Shown piece by piece: positions 11,269 through 23,234 of a DNA stretch of 64,000 nt. The stretch comes from Gelatoporia subvermispora B (Eukaryota > Basidiomycota > Agaricomycetes > Polyporales > Gelatoporiaceae), in the NCBI GenBank assembly GCA_000320605.2, contig KB445795.1, forward strand, positions 1,722,693 to 1,786,692, read 5' to 3'. The first letter of the stretch is position 1. Every line of letters starts with the position of its first letter. The notes below the pieces were generated by a model. The model made no database searches. It saw nothing but the letters and a program-made list of their open reading frames with translations, and was not told where the DNA came from. Both the position numbers and the translations under genes were made by a program.

Positions 11269-12004
11269 AGTGTCAAAGACCGGGGTACGGTGAGGGAGAA
11301 GGTGAACAGACTCGTAGAGGATGCACCAAGTTACCGCCGGAGGATGCCCGGCTGGAACCCGCAGATCCGATCCAGTGGTGTTATCCTTGGCGCAGCTTAT
11401 CATTCGACATATTGTGGTGCCTGTCTTTGCTTCTTCCTGCTTGCACTCGGAGTTGTGACGTCCATCAATTGGCGACAGAAGGCGTGATCATGCCGCAAAA
11501 TCGCCGCCACTACCTGCCGCAATCGAGGTGTATATCGGGGTTGCTCATGTTATTGACTTGTGAGCTGTTTGATGAATAGTCGAAAACCGGATGAAGATGG
11601 CCCAGTCAAATATGCTCGTGCGAGAGGCTCAGGCCTAGGTCAGAACTTTAGTACTCAGTCGTGGGAGCCAGATGGGGAGTCTCAGATAAACATACATAGC
11701 CGAGCGAGAACCCGCGCAGACGCCCGCAACACTAAGAACATGGCAGACTCGTTGACAATAGTACAAACTGCTGTCAATTGAACTTGCCGGGCTTCACACG
11801 TCTCGACGAGATCCACGTCTTAGCCAAGGCTCAATATCTCTTCATCGCCACTTGTATCTTCCACGAAATGCACATGAAATACGTTGTAGCAACAAACTCA
11901 TGATCCTAGGAGACCTATCACTCGAGAGTAAGTTTCACTCATGAGATTATCTCCTTGTACGACGGCTCAAAGCCGCGCGCAGAGTATTCGTATCGTACAC
12001 CATC
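11269..12004. other. Intergenic region upstream of the permease
   Basis: This 736-base gap holds the permease promoter and the 3' flank of the isomerase gene. A 73-codon plus-strand frame at 11560-11781 has no recognisable similarity and no splice context, so I do not call it. I see nothing else supportable. Confidence 0.5.
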
Positions 12005-13342
12005 TCAGAGTTTGTGTCTGAGCTCCCTCCTGGCAAGTTCCGCAAATCGCTTTCCAGGAACTCCACTCTCGAAACGTCCAACCTGCGCGTAGCTTTCACG
12101 CAGATTGACTGCGTCGAAATCATTCTGTTCGTTCGCAGCAGCTTTGAGGAGCTTCTTGACCCCTAGGACAGCCACAGGATCCAAGCCTTCAAGCTCCTTC
12201 AGAAGATGTGTGCGGACTGCTGCATGAAAATCTGGCACGTTTTGAGTTGGGAAGATTTGGCTATCGTGTAACCAGAATAAGCTTAGTGCAAACGCCCGAA
12301 TCGTAACCGGAGGACTTACTTCACGAAGCCACACTCGAGCAAGTCTTGAGCGGTTTGCTTCTTACCAAAAATAAGGACCTCATTCGCCTTCGCAACACCC
12401 ACTGGAGGTGACAGCGGCGTTATTCGGACGGCTTGGCGCATGATGCATAAGACGTACTGCGTTTAGTAAATGTTGCGCTTGAACCGCCTTCCGTGATAAT
12501 ACCTACATCGTTTTACAAGGTTGACTTTCCTCCCAGACAAAATCACCGTTGATTGACTCACCAATAAACGTAAATGGTACGGATAACCATGCTTCGGGCA
12601 TACAGTAAATGAAGTCGAAGTGGCCCAAGAACGCTGTATAGTTATACCATGTATGTACTGTGGGTTGCCTTGATTCCACTTCAGTCACCTATGCTCACCA
12701 GCCGCGATACCTGATGCCACATGCTCCGTTAGCTACTCGGCAGCACGAGATCTAAATAGTCTATTCCACTACTGACCCATGACTGGACCATTTAAGGCGG
12801 CAACTAGTATCTTCGTGTGGGAGTACAACTGAAAGGAACGATTCAATATCGTCTGAAGGAGAGCGAGCCCATGAACTTACAGCTTGCGCAGTGTCTGTGT
12901 TAGTACTGGCCACTCTATTCACGAATATCTGCTTTCGGGTGCCAGGACCAGCCCCAGGCTTGATTGTCGTCGTGCTCTGGGTCACGCTCGTTCCTCTAAA
13001 GTTGATATCATTTAGTAAGCCATTCCAGCACAGAAGAGTGCAATGGGCGTACGAGCAGAACCATTTGCCGGTCGCTAGCAGACGAATCTAGTCGTCATGG
13101 ACGTCGACTCATCTACAACTCGAGACCGACCTTGCCACACAGTAAGTAACACGTCGTCTCGCTTGTCGACATCTCTCAAAGCCTGAGCAAATGCATCATA
13201 ATCTACAAGGGTTTTCATATACGACAACAGTCGATTAGAGTGGAGGTAGACATACCTTCCCGGGTCAGAGCATTGAAGCTCTCAGGTCTGTTCAGGGTGA
13301 TCGTCGCGATCCCCTGAGCAACTTCGACAGTAATTGTGCTCA
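12005..13342 (-). CDS. ECI1: Peroxisomal delta3-delta2-enoyl-CoA isomerase (crotonase family)
   Basis: The enzyme shifts double bonds in unsaturated enoyl-CoA so that beta-oxidation can continue. ATG 13342 opens with MSTITVEVAQGIATITLNRP and ESFNALTRE, the crotonase start. Later exons give a hydrophobic block with FLGHFDFIYC and AWLSVPFTFIG. After an intron comes ITEGGSSATFTKR, whose Glu is the expected catalytic base of this isomerase group. The end reads VGVAKANEVLIFGKKQTAQD, HLLKELEGLDPVAVLGVKKL and GRFESGVPGKRFAELARREL. The final residues are HKL with TGA at 12005-12007, a plausible variant of the SKL peroxisomal targeting tripeptide. Several short introns interrupt it. It is divergent from the SmgGDS-like gene at 14120. 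Confidence 0.85.
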
Positions 13343-14119
13343 TGATTGTGCTATACCTCAACGATGCAGAAGAGGTTATGCCTCGGTTGCACTTGTCGCA
13401 GTGCTCTCTGCCTTTATGAGGAGCCTGAGGTCGAGATCATCTCACATGAACTCAGACGCGGGGAGGGCGCTCATTCAGCGACCCTGAAGGCCTGACCGCC
13501 GGTTCGCCGGGAGCGGTCGAAGCGGATAATCAAACGCTTGGGCTCACACTAGGGCTGTAGCAAGTACTCACGGTCGCCCCGATGGACACGGTCCATACTA
13601 CAGCCCAGAAGACCTGGAGCTCATACGATTCGTGCCTCAAGGTCTGCCTGCCAGGGCCGTCTCAGCTGCAGGCCGTCTCCCCGTCCTGATCTAAGTGGTC
13701 CTGATCGGCCCTCTTCGTAGCTTCATCCTTAAGGCTATTGCAACCTCAGCCTCAAGGCCTCTGTTCGACTCGTCCGTTTCGCGAATAGCCATGTGTGGGA
13801 TGCGAGTAGATAATATCTGAACTGGAAACTCACAAGTGCTGCGCTTCAAGACCATCTCCTTGACTTTAGTAATACGCATGTTGGCATTCTCGCTGTTGTG
13901 AGTGCGGTGTGGCTGATTATAGCTGCAACGACCAAGTTGGGAAGCTCAGAGGGTTATAACCGGGATATATTGTGTCCCGCACATCAGTTTGCGCGATCGC
14001 GCGCCAGTGAGATCTGAGAGCCGATTACAGCACTGGCTTCCAAAGTCGCCGACTACCGCTTCGTCTACGCTTCGTTCTTTCTCACAACCTGGCCACAATC
14101 GTCGGGCTCACAACCTAGC
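13343..14119. other. Divergent intergenic region between ECI1 and the armadillo gene
   Basis: These 777 bases separate two divergent start codons and must hold both promoters. A 62-codon minus-strand frame (13691-13879, MRITKVKEMVLKRSTCEFPV) is the only notable frame. It resembles no family I know, and I leave it uncalled. Confidence 0.4.
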
Positions 14120-16735
14120 ATGTCGGGCTCTCATCATAATGCTTCCAGTGCTGCTACCAGACTGGGTGATCTCCTCGCACAACTACCTCTAGGCGAAGCG
14201 GACAAGTGGAACGACATCGAGTTGACTGCACAGGCTCTAGCAGATCAACTTCGTGTCAAGGATGGTTAGTGCTAGCGTACTTGCCCAGCTGTTGAAGCCA
14301 AACCTCATTTTATCTCAGTCGAACAACAGACAACGCTTGGGAAGACGCCCCTTCCGCAGACCCTCACATCCCTGCTGAAAGGTGCTATAAACGGCGCTTC
14401 ATTGCCAGATAGCCGTTCAAAGCCAGCTGTGTACGAGATTTTACGTGTTGGGGCCAATCTGTGCATGGACCACGGTGAGTAATCCGGCCCATAGTCCTCT
14501 CACATGCGACGAATTCACCTGCATTATCATAGATGTCAATCGGGGATGCCTACTGGAAGCCGGATTCCCACAGATTGTGGTTTCGCTACTAGAAGGCTAC
14601 GCGGAGTCTCTACCCTCCAGCCAAACCGAATCACTACCGCTTACCATACCAGATCTCAAAATTGTGAAGACAGCGGTTGGGGTGCTACTCAACGCTAGTC
14701 TGGGCTATGGTATGTAATTGGTTCCTATCACCGCATCGTGCCTGACAAATGCAATAAAGAACCCGCTAAGTCTCGGCTGAAGTCGTTGGAGGCAGCGATG
14801 ACTATTCTTCGACTCTCAATGGCTGTTTATGTTCCTGCCTGGTGGATCCGACCATCTGCACAGATAAGTATCCTTGACGAGTCTTCTATAGAGTCCTGGA
14901 ACCTTAGAACTGGCATGTCCTCATGGGCATGGAGAGTGATTTCGGAACTGCGAGAAGACGAGACCAACAGTAAGCCTGAACATGATTCGTTCATTTGTGT
15001 TGTGTTCATTACTTCCACAGAGGAACCTCAGGCACTATTTGGGCCAGACGTCCTGCCTGTCCTCGTTCAAGCCTTCGCACCATACGTTTCGCCTCCTCGA
15101 GAGTTGCCTCAGGCTCTTGTGAAAACGCCCAGATTGTTGCGCTTACTGATACAAACCGACTTCGAGATTCTGGAAGATGCATGCGGCCTCCTCGAATCTC
15201 TGTGCCTTGACGTAGTGGACATACGCTTGTCTCTTGCGCGAGGTCTCACATTCCCCGACGAACATGGAGGCATACCATGTCTGTCTGACATGCTAGCGTT
15301 TGTGGAGCGTGGTGACTATCCACCTTACTGGTCATATGATCCTCCGAGCGAACGAACAGCCAAGGAAAAGGGCCTAGATATCTGTAAAGCTGCGATCATC
15401 AAGGCAATCGTTGAAGTTGCCGGGGACGAGAAGAACACAGATATCCTGTGGGACGACTCAGAGGAGGAACATCCAGGAGGGAAGTTCGTCAGTACAATGG
15501 TCCAGTGGATCAGGACACACAAATCGATCAAAGAGACAAATCGCGATGATCTGTTAATTTGTGCTACTCTGAGCTTAGGCAACCTGGTGCGAAGAGGTAT
15601 GGGTGCTATCATGTTTCGACTTGTGATTATCTGGTGCTAATTGATATTTAGATGCGCACTCCACTGCCATCGTCAAACCACCAATATCACTAGCACCTGA
15701 ATTGACCACCATCTTGGCTCCCGAGACTGATATCAAAGTCAAACACGGTGTCGTGGCACTGCTGAAGCATCTTGCTCAGTCAGCTGGTAACCGAGCCTCT
15801 CTTGGGGAGGCAGGCATCATTCAGTATTTGGCTGCTTCCGGCGTTTGGGGAGAGACGGCTGATATCGCGGAGATAGTTCAAGTGTCTGCTATTGGTATCG
15901 CAAAACATATGTGCAATGGGAATGGTCAATGTTTCGTTGTCTGTTGTTGGCTGATTTGCTGATTCTCTGACATGATACAGCGGACAATGCCTATGCGCTT
16001 ATTCTGTCATCGGAATCTGCGTCAAATACAGCCATGGACCAAATACTAGCCCTAGTCCGCCGTTCGGATTCAATCGCTGTGAAGAGCGAAGGCACCCGTG
16101 TCCTGGTCAACGTCATCAAGACCTTGTGGTCCACCGAGGCAGAGTCAGTCGACGAAGAGAAGGCAAAGCAGAGGCGGACAGCGATGGACGCTGTTGCTAA
16201 CACGCCTTGCGCATCTGCCCTCGCGCAACTGATTGGAAGGAGCAAGAAATACCCTATTCTGATCAACGAGGGAGTTGTATCCCTAACTCTACTGAGTACT
16301 CATTCCGCGGGTGGTATGCGATCAAGTTGAATCACGTATCCATGGCTAATTAAATCATTTCTGTTAGGCACGCTCGTCCTAGACTCCATCCTGAATCCGC
16401 TTCCCACCGAGGCCGTCCGTTCCCCCCAATCCGTCCCTGTCTCAGCAGCTACCAGCGAGGGTTCGCCGACTGTCCATCCACGTCACACACTTGACATGCT
16501 TGTGTATGCGCTTAGAAATGCAGACAACAACATGCCGGCCGAAGTGCGTGCCAACGTGTGCGCGCTCCTGGGCCAACTCGGGAGGAAAGGCACGGTGACT
16601 GATGATCGAGCGCTGGATTTACAAAAGCTCAAGGACAGCACGAGGGATCTAATGGAAAGCGCCTCGCGGGAGCAGAATGGCAATGCGAAGGTGCTTGCCG
16701 GCGCTGCTCAACGTGCGCTAGAGGCTTGGAGGTGA
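14120..16735 (+). CDS. SmgGDS-like armadillo-repeat protein (Rap1 GTPase-GDP dissociation stimulator family)
   Basis: Animal SmgGDS proteins are armadillo-repeat chaperones and exchange factors for small GTPases with polybasic tails. The reading frame starts at ATG 14120 (MSGSHHNASSAATRLGDLLA) and runs through about eight exons. It is made almost wholly of amphipathic helices of ARM type, for example LLEAGFPQIVVSLLEGYAES, KIVKTAVGVLLNASLGY, TLSLGNLVRR, LGEAGIIQYLAAS and NMPAEVRANVCALLGQLGR. It ends RALEAWR at 16735. The spacing of helices and the NANLC/LGNLVR style of repeat fit fungal SmgGDS-like proteins. The specific family name is an inference from overall pattern; another ARM protein is the main alternative. 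Confidence 0.65.
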
Positions 16736-17071
16736 TGCATCCATACCAGGGGCGTAGTGGGGAAGGGTGGAGGCCATCGGCGATCGTGGTATGATACGAG
16801 GATATGAATCATTCAGAATGTAGTTCTTGTCTTTTGCACTTGGGGGCTGTACTCTATGGAAACCTGGATATCAACTTTGTACAACCGTTGAGAGAAGCAT
16901 ATGAAGTCACTTAGTGTCAGTACCATAACACGGTCACGTTAGGTTAGCGCCTCACGCCGGCGACGCGCCGCCCTTGCGAGACTGCAGTTGGACGTTGCAC
17001 ACGTTGCGACTCTCTACCATCTCTTGCGTCAGGCTAAGGCTAGGAACCTTGTCGTTTCACTCGTCCTTGCA
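16736..17071. other. Intergenic region before the histidine acid phosphatase
   Basis: A 336-base gap between two plus-strand genes. The frame of the next gene is open upstream to a TTG at 16988 but has no ATG before 17072, so this is read as 3' flank plus promoter and 5' leader. No clear TATA or repeat is visible. Confidence 0.4.
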
Positions 17072-19649
17072 ATGAACAAGTACGGGGATGTGGAAGCGGG
17101 GGACGAGTACAAGGGTTCAATCGAAGCTGAGAATCAAGCTCTACTACCATCCTCTCCTGCGCCCCATGATGAAGCCGACACGAATGGTTCTCCGCGCAGC
17201 TCAACACACTCCCGTTTATGCTCCAAACCTCGCATTCAGCTCTCGGTAGCATACCTCGGGGGTCTTCTCACAGCAGGGTTGATCCAACTGTTGTTATGTC
17301 CTCCTCAGTGGCTCTTCCCTAGCTCCAATAGCTATACTGTCTACGACACTTCGAAAGATCTAGTCCCGCCGTATGTTGGTTCTAGTGAAGTGCACCATTA
17401 TCCTCCACCGTCACCAACGAACGTGTTTCCGTCCCTGTTCCCAACGAGCGTCGGACATGCTGGACCCACGCCTACCGGTGCGGAGCCTGCTCTTGTTGCG
17501 ACGGCCCCTTCATACCCCGTCCATACGGGTGCTGCGCACCTTGTGGCCCCTTCCTTCACGAAGGCTGGTACCGACGACGATCACTTCGACCTCTTCAGGC
17601 ACTGGGGAAATCTGTCACCATGGTTCAGCGTGGAGAAGGATGCATTTGGCCTGGAGTCAAGTCCAGGAGTTCCTGAAACATGCCGAGTCACCGGGATGCA
17701 TCTACTGCACCGCCATGGTGCTCGCTATCCTACAGGCTGGGGTGAGTTCGCGGCATGTGCACCGCTTGATGACATGTTGTTCATTTCGGCGGTATGCACC
17801 TAGCATCCTACGGTGGCCCTGCCAACTTCTCGGCACGGCTAAACAAAGCTGCTGCGGGTTGGAATGCAAGTGGCGATTTGGCGTTCATGAACGACTGGTG
17901 AGTTCCAGTATCTTGCCAGCCACGTTGGTATTCATCAAGACTGTGAAGGACTTACAAACTCGGCGAAGAAAGTGGGTTCTAGTTAATCTCGGAGACATGT
18001 CACAGTAATCATCCCCCCTACGCCCAGTTTTGACGCCCTTTGGGAGACAGCAACTTTGTAAGGGCAATTTATTGTAGCATTTTGCGAATCGCGTCTGATC
18101 CAAATTTCAGACGATCTCGGAGTTTCCATGCGCATGAAGTATGGTTTCCTTCTGCAGGTGAACAATCTGGCGCGTTGTGAATGCAACTCGAACTTAACAT
18201 CTGTAGAATTTCACGGAAACCAACACAATTCCAGTCTTCCGGACTGAGTCGCAGTATGTCAGTCTTTAAAAAGGAGTACGCCACTTGCTGAATTGTCTAT
18301 TGTATCCAGGGACCGGATGCTAGCCTCTGCGCTCAATTTTGCTATTGGATTCTTCGGGTACCCCTTTGAGGGCCAATACCAACAAAGTATAACTATCGAA
18401 GATCCTGGAGTACGTTATGCGCGCGCACATCCGAATCGCTAATGTAGACTGTGTATAGTATAACAACACACTTGCGCCGTACAAAACGTATGTGCCATGT
18501 TCCACGTGGTCCTTCCCATGAACCTAACTCGTCCCAGATGCCCTAATGCCAACAAGCCGTCGAAAGCAGATCGCGCTCAGCCGTACATACGGCAGTGGGC
18601 TTCTATATACCTCAAGAATGCGCTTGATCGTCTTGCCCCGCAATTGCATGGTTATGACTTGACGATCGAAGATGTCTATACCCTCCAGCAAATGTGCGCA
18701 TACGAGGTATAGCCCACTTATGATAGACGATGAGTCCTTGCACTTACGTATCTTTCAGACCGTCGCGATCGGCTACTCAAGGTTCTGCGAGTTGTTCACA
18801 GAAGAAGAGTGGAAGGGATTCAACTACGCGTATGTTCATGTCAATAGGGCCTCTAGAGAACTGAAATTTTGGCTTACTCACATGCGCAGAATGGACTTGT
18901 ACTTCTGGTACGTGGTATCGGTTGTTGCGGAGTCAATAGCCTTACGATTTTGGCACAGGTACGATTCAGCATTCGGTTCTCCGTTGTCTCGAGCGCTCGG
19001 TATCGGATATACCGAGGAGTTGGTATCTAGGCTCACACATACTCCTATTGCGACTCATAACACGTCTACAAATGGTACCCTTGATGACGATCCGGTCACT
19101 TTCCCTCTCGGTCAAAGTCTATATGTGGATGCTACTCACGAAGTTGTCGTGTTGCATGGTATGTCAGATTAACTCAATGCGCTGTCTCCGCATGTTGACC
19201 TTGTGCCGCGCAGTCATTACGGCGCTTAACCTGACTACTTTGGCATCGAACGGGCCCCTACCCGCGGACCATATTCCTGCACATCGATCCTTCAAGGCAT
19301 CTCATTTGGCACCTTTTGCCACCAATATCCAATTTCAGCGTGCGTATTGTCCCATGTTTCCAGAGCAAGAGCCTCATTAGTACTGTATTCGCCCTCAGTA
19401 CTGTCTTGCACATCTGTTCCGGATTCACAGATCCGCGTCATCATCAACGATGGTGTGGTTCCATTGACCGGCATAAGAGGGTGCCCTGAGCAGAAGGATG
19501 GAATGTGTCCTGTTTCGACCTTTGTGGCCGCACAGAGGGAGATCATTGACAAGACCGACTGGGAGTATGTGTGCCATGGAGATTGGGAGGTCCCACCTGG
19601 TTCTGCATGGAACACGACAACGGGTATGCCTCCGGCGCCTGAGCAATGA
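17072..19649 (+). CDS. Membrane-anchored histidine acid phosphatase (phytase/MINPP-like)
   Basis: Histidine acid phosphatases release phosphate from phytate and other inositol phosphates or phosphomonoesters. ATG 17072 gives a cytosolic N-tail of about 55 residues with an acidic dileucine-like signal (ENQALLP), then one hydrophobic span (VAYLGGLLTAGLIQLLLCPP). A Pro-rich stalk and then the lumenal or extracellular domain follow. The catalytic motif HRHGARYPT is at about 17707-17735. The C-terminal proton-donor motif normally HD is here HE (DATHEVVVLH, split by an intron near 19158), as in the MINPP branch with HAE. Many introns are present and the gene ends at TGA 19647-19649 (MPPAPEQ). The type II anchor suggests a vacuolar or cell-surface enzyme; the substrate is not determined. 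Confidence 0.85.
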
Positions 19650-20074
19650 ACAGGACAGGGACAGCTCTATGATATCTCTCGTCTTGTCATAGACTAGGTC
19701 TTTTGCACTTTGTAGATTGCGCAACGGCCGGTTTCAGGATTGTGGATCATTAGTGTGTGTATATACTGTAATTGCGGAATGCTAGCTTTTGCGGGCATGT
19801 GATAGTATTGATGTGGGCGCTCATGCGTGTCGGCGTCGCAAGGGGATGCGCCGATGCGGCCGAGCCTGGCTGGGCAAGCAATAGAAGCAAAGAAATCGTC
19901 GGAACCCATCATCGCGCGCTTATAATCTTTCATCAGTCGGGCATTCCGATGGCGAAGCTGTGTTCTTTCCGTTCCATTCGACCCTGTCTCCCGCCTCCCA
20001 CCGTCACGGCTGATATGTGGGGCAAGTATACTAAGCACTGAGCAGCGATCGTCCTCCAGCTTCAGATCACGGCC
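19650..20074. other. Intergenic region between phosphatase and alpha/beta hydrolase
   Basis: A 425-base gap between two plus-strand genes. A 114-codon minus-strand frame (19694-20038) has no recognisable similarity. I see only presumed 3' flank and promoter. Confidence 0.4.
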
Positions 20075-21834
20075 ATGGGCTCCTTCTTGAGCTTTCTCAC
20101 AGCCACCTACTATCTGCCCAAGCTATACTTTGCTGACTCTCAGGTGTACGTGCGCGCAAAGGTTTCTCCAAACTCCGAGAAGGATCCTGTGCGACTATCG
20201 CTCCACGAGTACATTGTCAACAAATGTCCTAGTTTGTTGAAACCGTTCAGACCCGCGTGGTGGCTATACAGGTATTCTTTCGCTGCTACGCTTCCCGTGG
20301 CTATAAGCGGTACTGAACGATCTTGCATCCAATCAGTGGTCATTTGCAGACCGGATACTGCGTGGTCGGTGATTTCTCTCAGATAGACAAGGTCGAATAT
20401 GATAGGTGAGACCATTTTGTGAACTAAGCCGATCTGGGTTGACCCAGATGTATATCAGAACGCTACTTCGTACCGTAGACGGGGGTACGATGCAAGTGTC
20501 TCCTCTTCTTCCTCCATATGCCTGTCCCTGATCCCATGGTTCAGAGGGATAGACATGACTCCTCCCGAAAGCGAGCGCACGCTGAGCGACGAAACCCCAG
20601 TTGTCGTGGTCCTCCACGGTCTGACCGGAGGTGTGCTAATCACGTCGACTAAGTCCGCGCTAACATGCTTATTCTTGCATCAGGTTCGCACGAAGCATAC
20701 GTTCGCGCAATCCTGGCACCCGTGTGTACCCCTGTCGAGCAGGGCGGTCTCGGTTATAGAGGCATCGTGGTCAATTTCCGTGGCTGTGAGTTGTAGATTA
20801 TATCCAGCCGTGCCTTGGCAGCATTAATATCATACTCCTATTTTGCAGGCGCTGGTGTACCGATCACCAGTCCCCAGCTATACTCCGCGGGGCACACTGA
20901 CGATATCAGGGTGGCGATTTGGCATATTGCAAGACGGTACCCACGTGCACGCCTCATTGGTGTTGGCTTCTCACTCGGCGCGAATGTCCTTACTCGTTAC
21001 ATTGCCGAAGAAGGAATTCACTGTCGGCTGGCCGCCGGCTGCGTGCTGGCCTGCGTGAGTGCACCACTACTTATCGTTCCGCTATAATCCCTCACGCCTC
21101 GTGACATTAGCCGTGGGATACGGTAATGAACAGTGAGCAGTACGTCGGCTCGTTGTATTAGAGTTTCTTTCAAAATTGACGTGCCATGCTTGATCAGGCT
21201 GGAAAATCACTGGCTGCATCGCACCGTGTATTCCAAGGCCATGGCCCAGAATCTTCAGAAGCTCATTCGGCGACATTTCACTGCCCTGTCCGGTTTCACA
21301 GACCACCCCGTCAGTCAAACCGTACACGATGTCCTTGCTCTCAAATCACCCACGCTCGTTCAATTTGACGATACGGTAACGCGTCTAGCAGGTGGATCTT
21401 CTCCCCCATTCCCATTTGCGACTGCGCGAGACTATTACGCATGGGCGGCAAGTGACAAGGTCCTGCCTGATATTCGTATTCCCTTCCTTGCCATCAGCTC
21501 GGAGGATGATCCGATCGTGCAGCTGATTCCCGTTGATGCGGGAGGAAATGGCTTTGTTGCTCTAGCGGTGACCAAGAAAGGGGGCCATCTCGGGTGGTTT
21601 GAAGCTGATCAGAGATTCGGTCGCGTTAACCGCTGGATCCGTAGACCTGTCGTAGAGTGGATCAGGGCAGCTTGCGAAGATCTTATCCCGGAGGAGCGGG
21701 ATAGGAAGGAGCTCCACATACTGGACGGGTTCGTCACAGAGGTCGGTCGGGAAGGCATTGGGTGCAAGGAGGTCGCTGGAGGTGGCCATGTTGTTGGTGT
21801 TGAAGACGAAGAGGGGCTCTTAGCAGGCCTATAA
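20075..21834 (+). CDS. Alpha/beta hydrolase, YheT/Eht1-Eeb1 family
   Basis: Members of this family are serine esterases or acyltransferases; the yeast relatives make and hydrolyse medium-chain fatty acid ethyl esters. ATG 20075 starts MGSFLSFLTATYYLPKLYFA. After introns the conserved pieces are WLYSGHLQTGYC, VVVLHGLTGGSHEAYVRA (oxyanion region), GYRGIVVNFRGCAGVPITSP and QLYSAGHTDDIRVAIWHIAR. The nucleophile elbow is LIGVGFSLGANVLTRYIAEE (GFSLG, Ser nucleophile). The acid is probably the Asp in ISSEDDPIVQ, and the catalytic His is in TKKGGHLGWFE. Stop TAA is at 21832-21834. The acidic tail is otherwise unremarkable. It is tail-to-tail with GIR2, 116 bases apart. Confidence 0.88.
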
Positions 21835-21950
21835 CCTCGATCCGTTCCGTACAGCAACGTTCAATTATAATGTTGGCGTTCCTGCCAATCATGCATTCAG
21901 ACTATGACGCTACATTGGGCGGCGGATGTTATACAATTGATGATCTAGAA

Positions 21951-22983
21951 CTAATCGCTGTCGCTGAATGTTACATGATCTTCCTCTTCTTCTTGCTCTA
22001 CAACGGCTCTATCATACTGGGTGATGTCGACTGAGACAGCATCCTCCTCGATCAGATTGTCGTCAGATATTGCAAGATTCTTGTCGCGCTCAAATAGCTG
22101 TCGGCCTGCATGAACTTTAGTAGTGATTGATGTGAAGGCTGACCTAGATACTCACCCGACGGACGTGTCGCAAACTTCTTGTACTCTTCCCTCTCTTTGG
22201 CGTGAAGGGCTTTCAATCGCTCATCTTCCTCGCGGGACTTCTTCGCGGCTATTTCCTGGTCGAATTTGGCTTTCCATGCCTTGAAGGATTCGATGGTCAC
22301 TGGAGTACCGCGCGTCCGAGCCTCCTCCGCCTAGGTACTATTAGCCACAACACTCATGTGAACGAATCATTCTGACCTCGATCGCCAGGCGCTCTTTCTC
22401 AACCTCCTCCTCTTGCTTCTTCTGCGCCCTTAACTTTACGAGAACCGAAAGCTGTTCGCGCAGAAGCGAAACGAGAGTGAATGTCATGGCCATACCGACG
22501 TTTTCTTCTCCCTGAAAGATAATGAACCAAGAGAAGTACTAGAATTCCCTGAGGGAAACGTACTGCCTTATGGAGACCGTCGAGGAGATCTTTCTCCTCC
22601 TTTTCGTTCAGCTCGCCCTCAATAGCATCAAGTGTGAGCTCCGGGAGGGTGTCGGGGTAATCATCCGGGTAATGGACCTCCAGAGACACCTTCACTGAGC
22701 GCTACTACGTCAGAACGCAGCGGCGAATATGACGGTACACATACGTGGTACATCCTCCTCGATCGGCTCTTCTGGTTCAATGTCTATTCGAACCGCCCTT
22801 TCCGATATTTCTTGGTTTGAGCCTTAGCCAGATAAGTAGGGGCAGAACAATGCGGGATGCGCACTTGAAAGTTCGGTTGGGTATATGGCCTCAAGGACCT
22901 ACTCTACACATCATCAATGGTGTTTCTGGGAAAAGCTATGTCTAACTTGCCTCGAACTCTTCCAGTAGTACGTCGGCAGACAT
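21951..22983 (-). CDS. GIR2: RWD-domain protein Gir2/RWDD1 (DRG-family regulatory protein 2)
   Basis: Gir2 binds the GTPase Rbg2 (DRG2) and the Gcn2 activator Gcn1, linking translation to amino-acid stress. ATG 22983 starts MSADVLLEEFEA. After two introns the RWD domain reads LEAIYPTEL, ISERAVRIDIEPEEPIEEDV, LKVSLEVHYPDDYPDTLPEL and TLDAIEGELNEKEEKDLLDG. The YPxxxP turn is typical of RWD domains. A long charged helix follows (KLRAQKKQEEEVEKERLAIE). Then comes the conserved DFRP block TPVTIESFKAWKAKFDQEIA and an acidic end finishing VTFSDSD, with TAG at 21951-21953. It is divergent from MRP21, with 251 bases between starts, so the two probably share a promoter. Confidence 0.88.
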
Positions 22984-23234
22984 AGATAGACGTACGAGCT
23001 GATTGTAAGCGGGGTGGCAGACGGTACCAGTGCCAGAGCCAGAGACTCGTGACCGATTGGACGGCACGCGGGATAACGGGGGTCCTGCCGCGATAGACGA
23101 AAATGGCAGTGACAGGGGTCCCTCAATTGATGCGCCTCAGGCTGTTTGAGTAACTAGCTGCAGCTTTCTACAGCTGGGGGACGCTGTCCTTTGCTTGACC
23201 TTCACAGCACCCTGGTCCTTCAGTAGTTACGACC

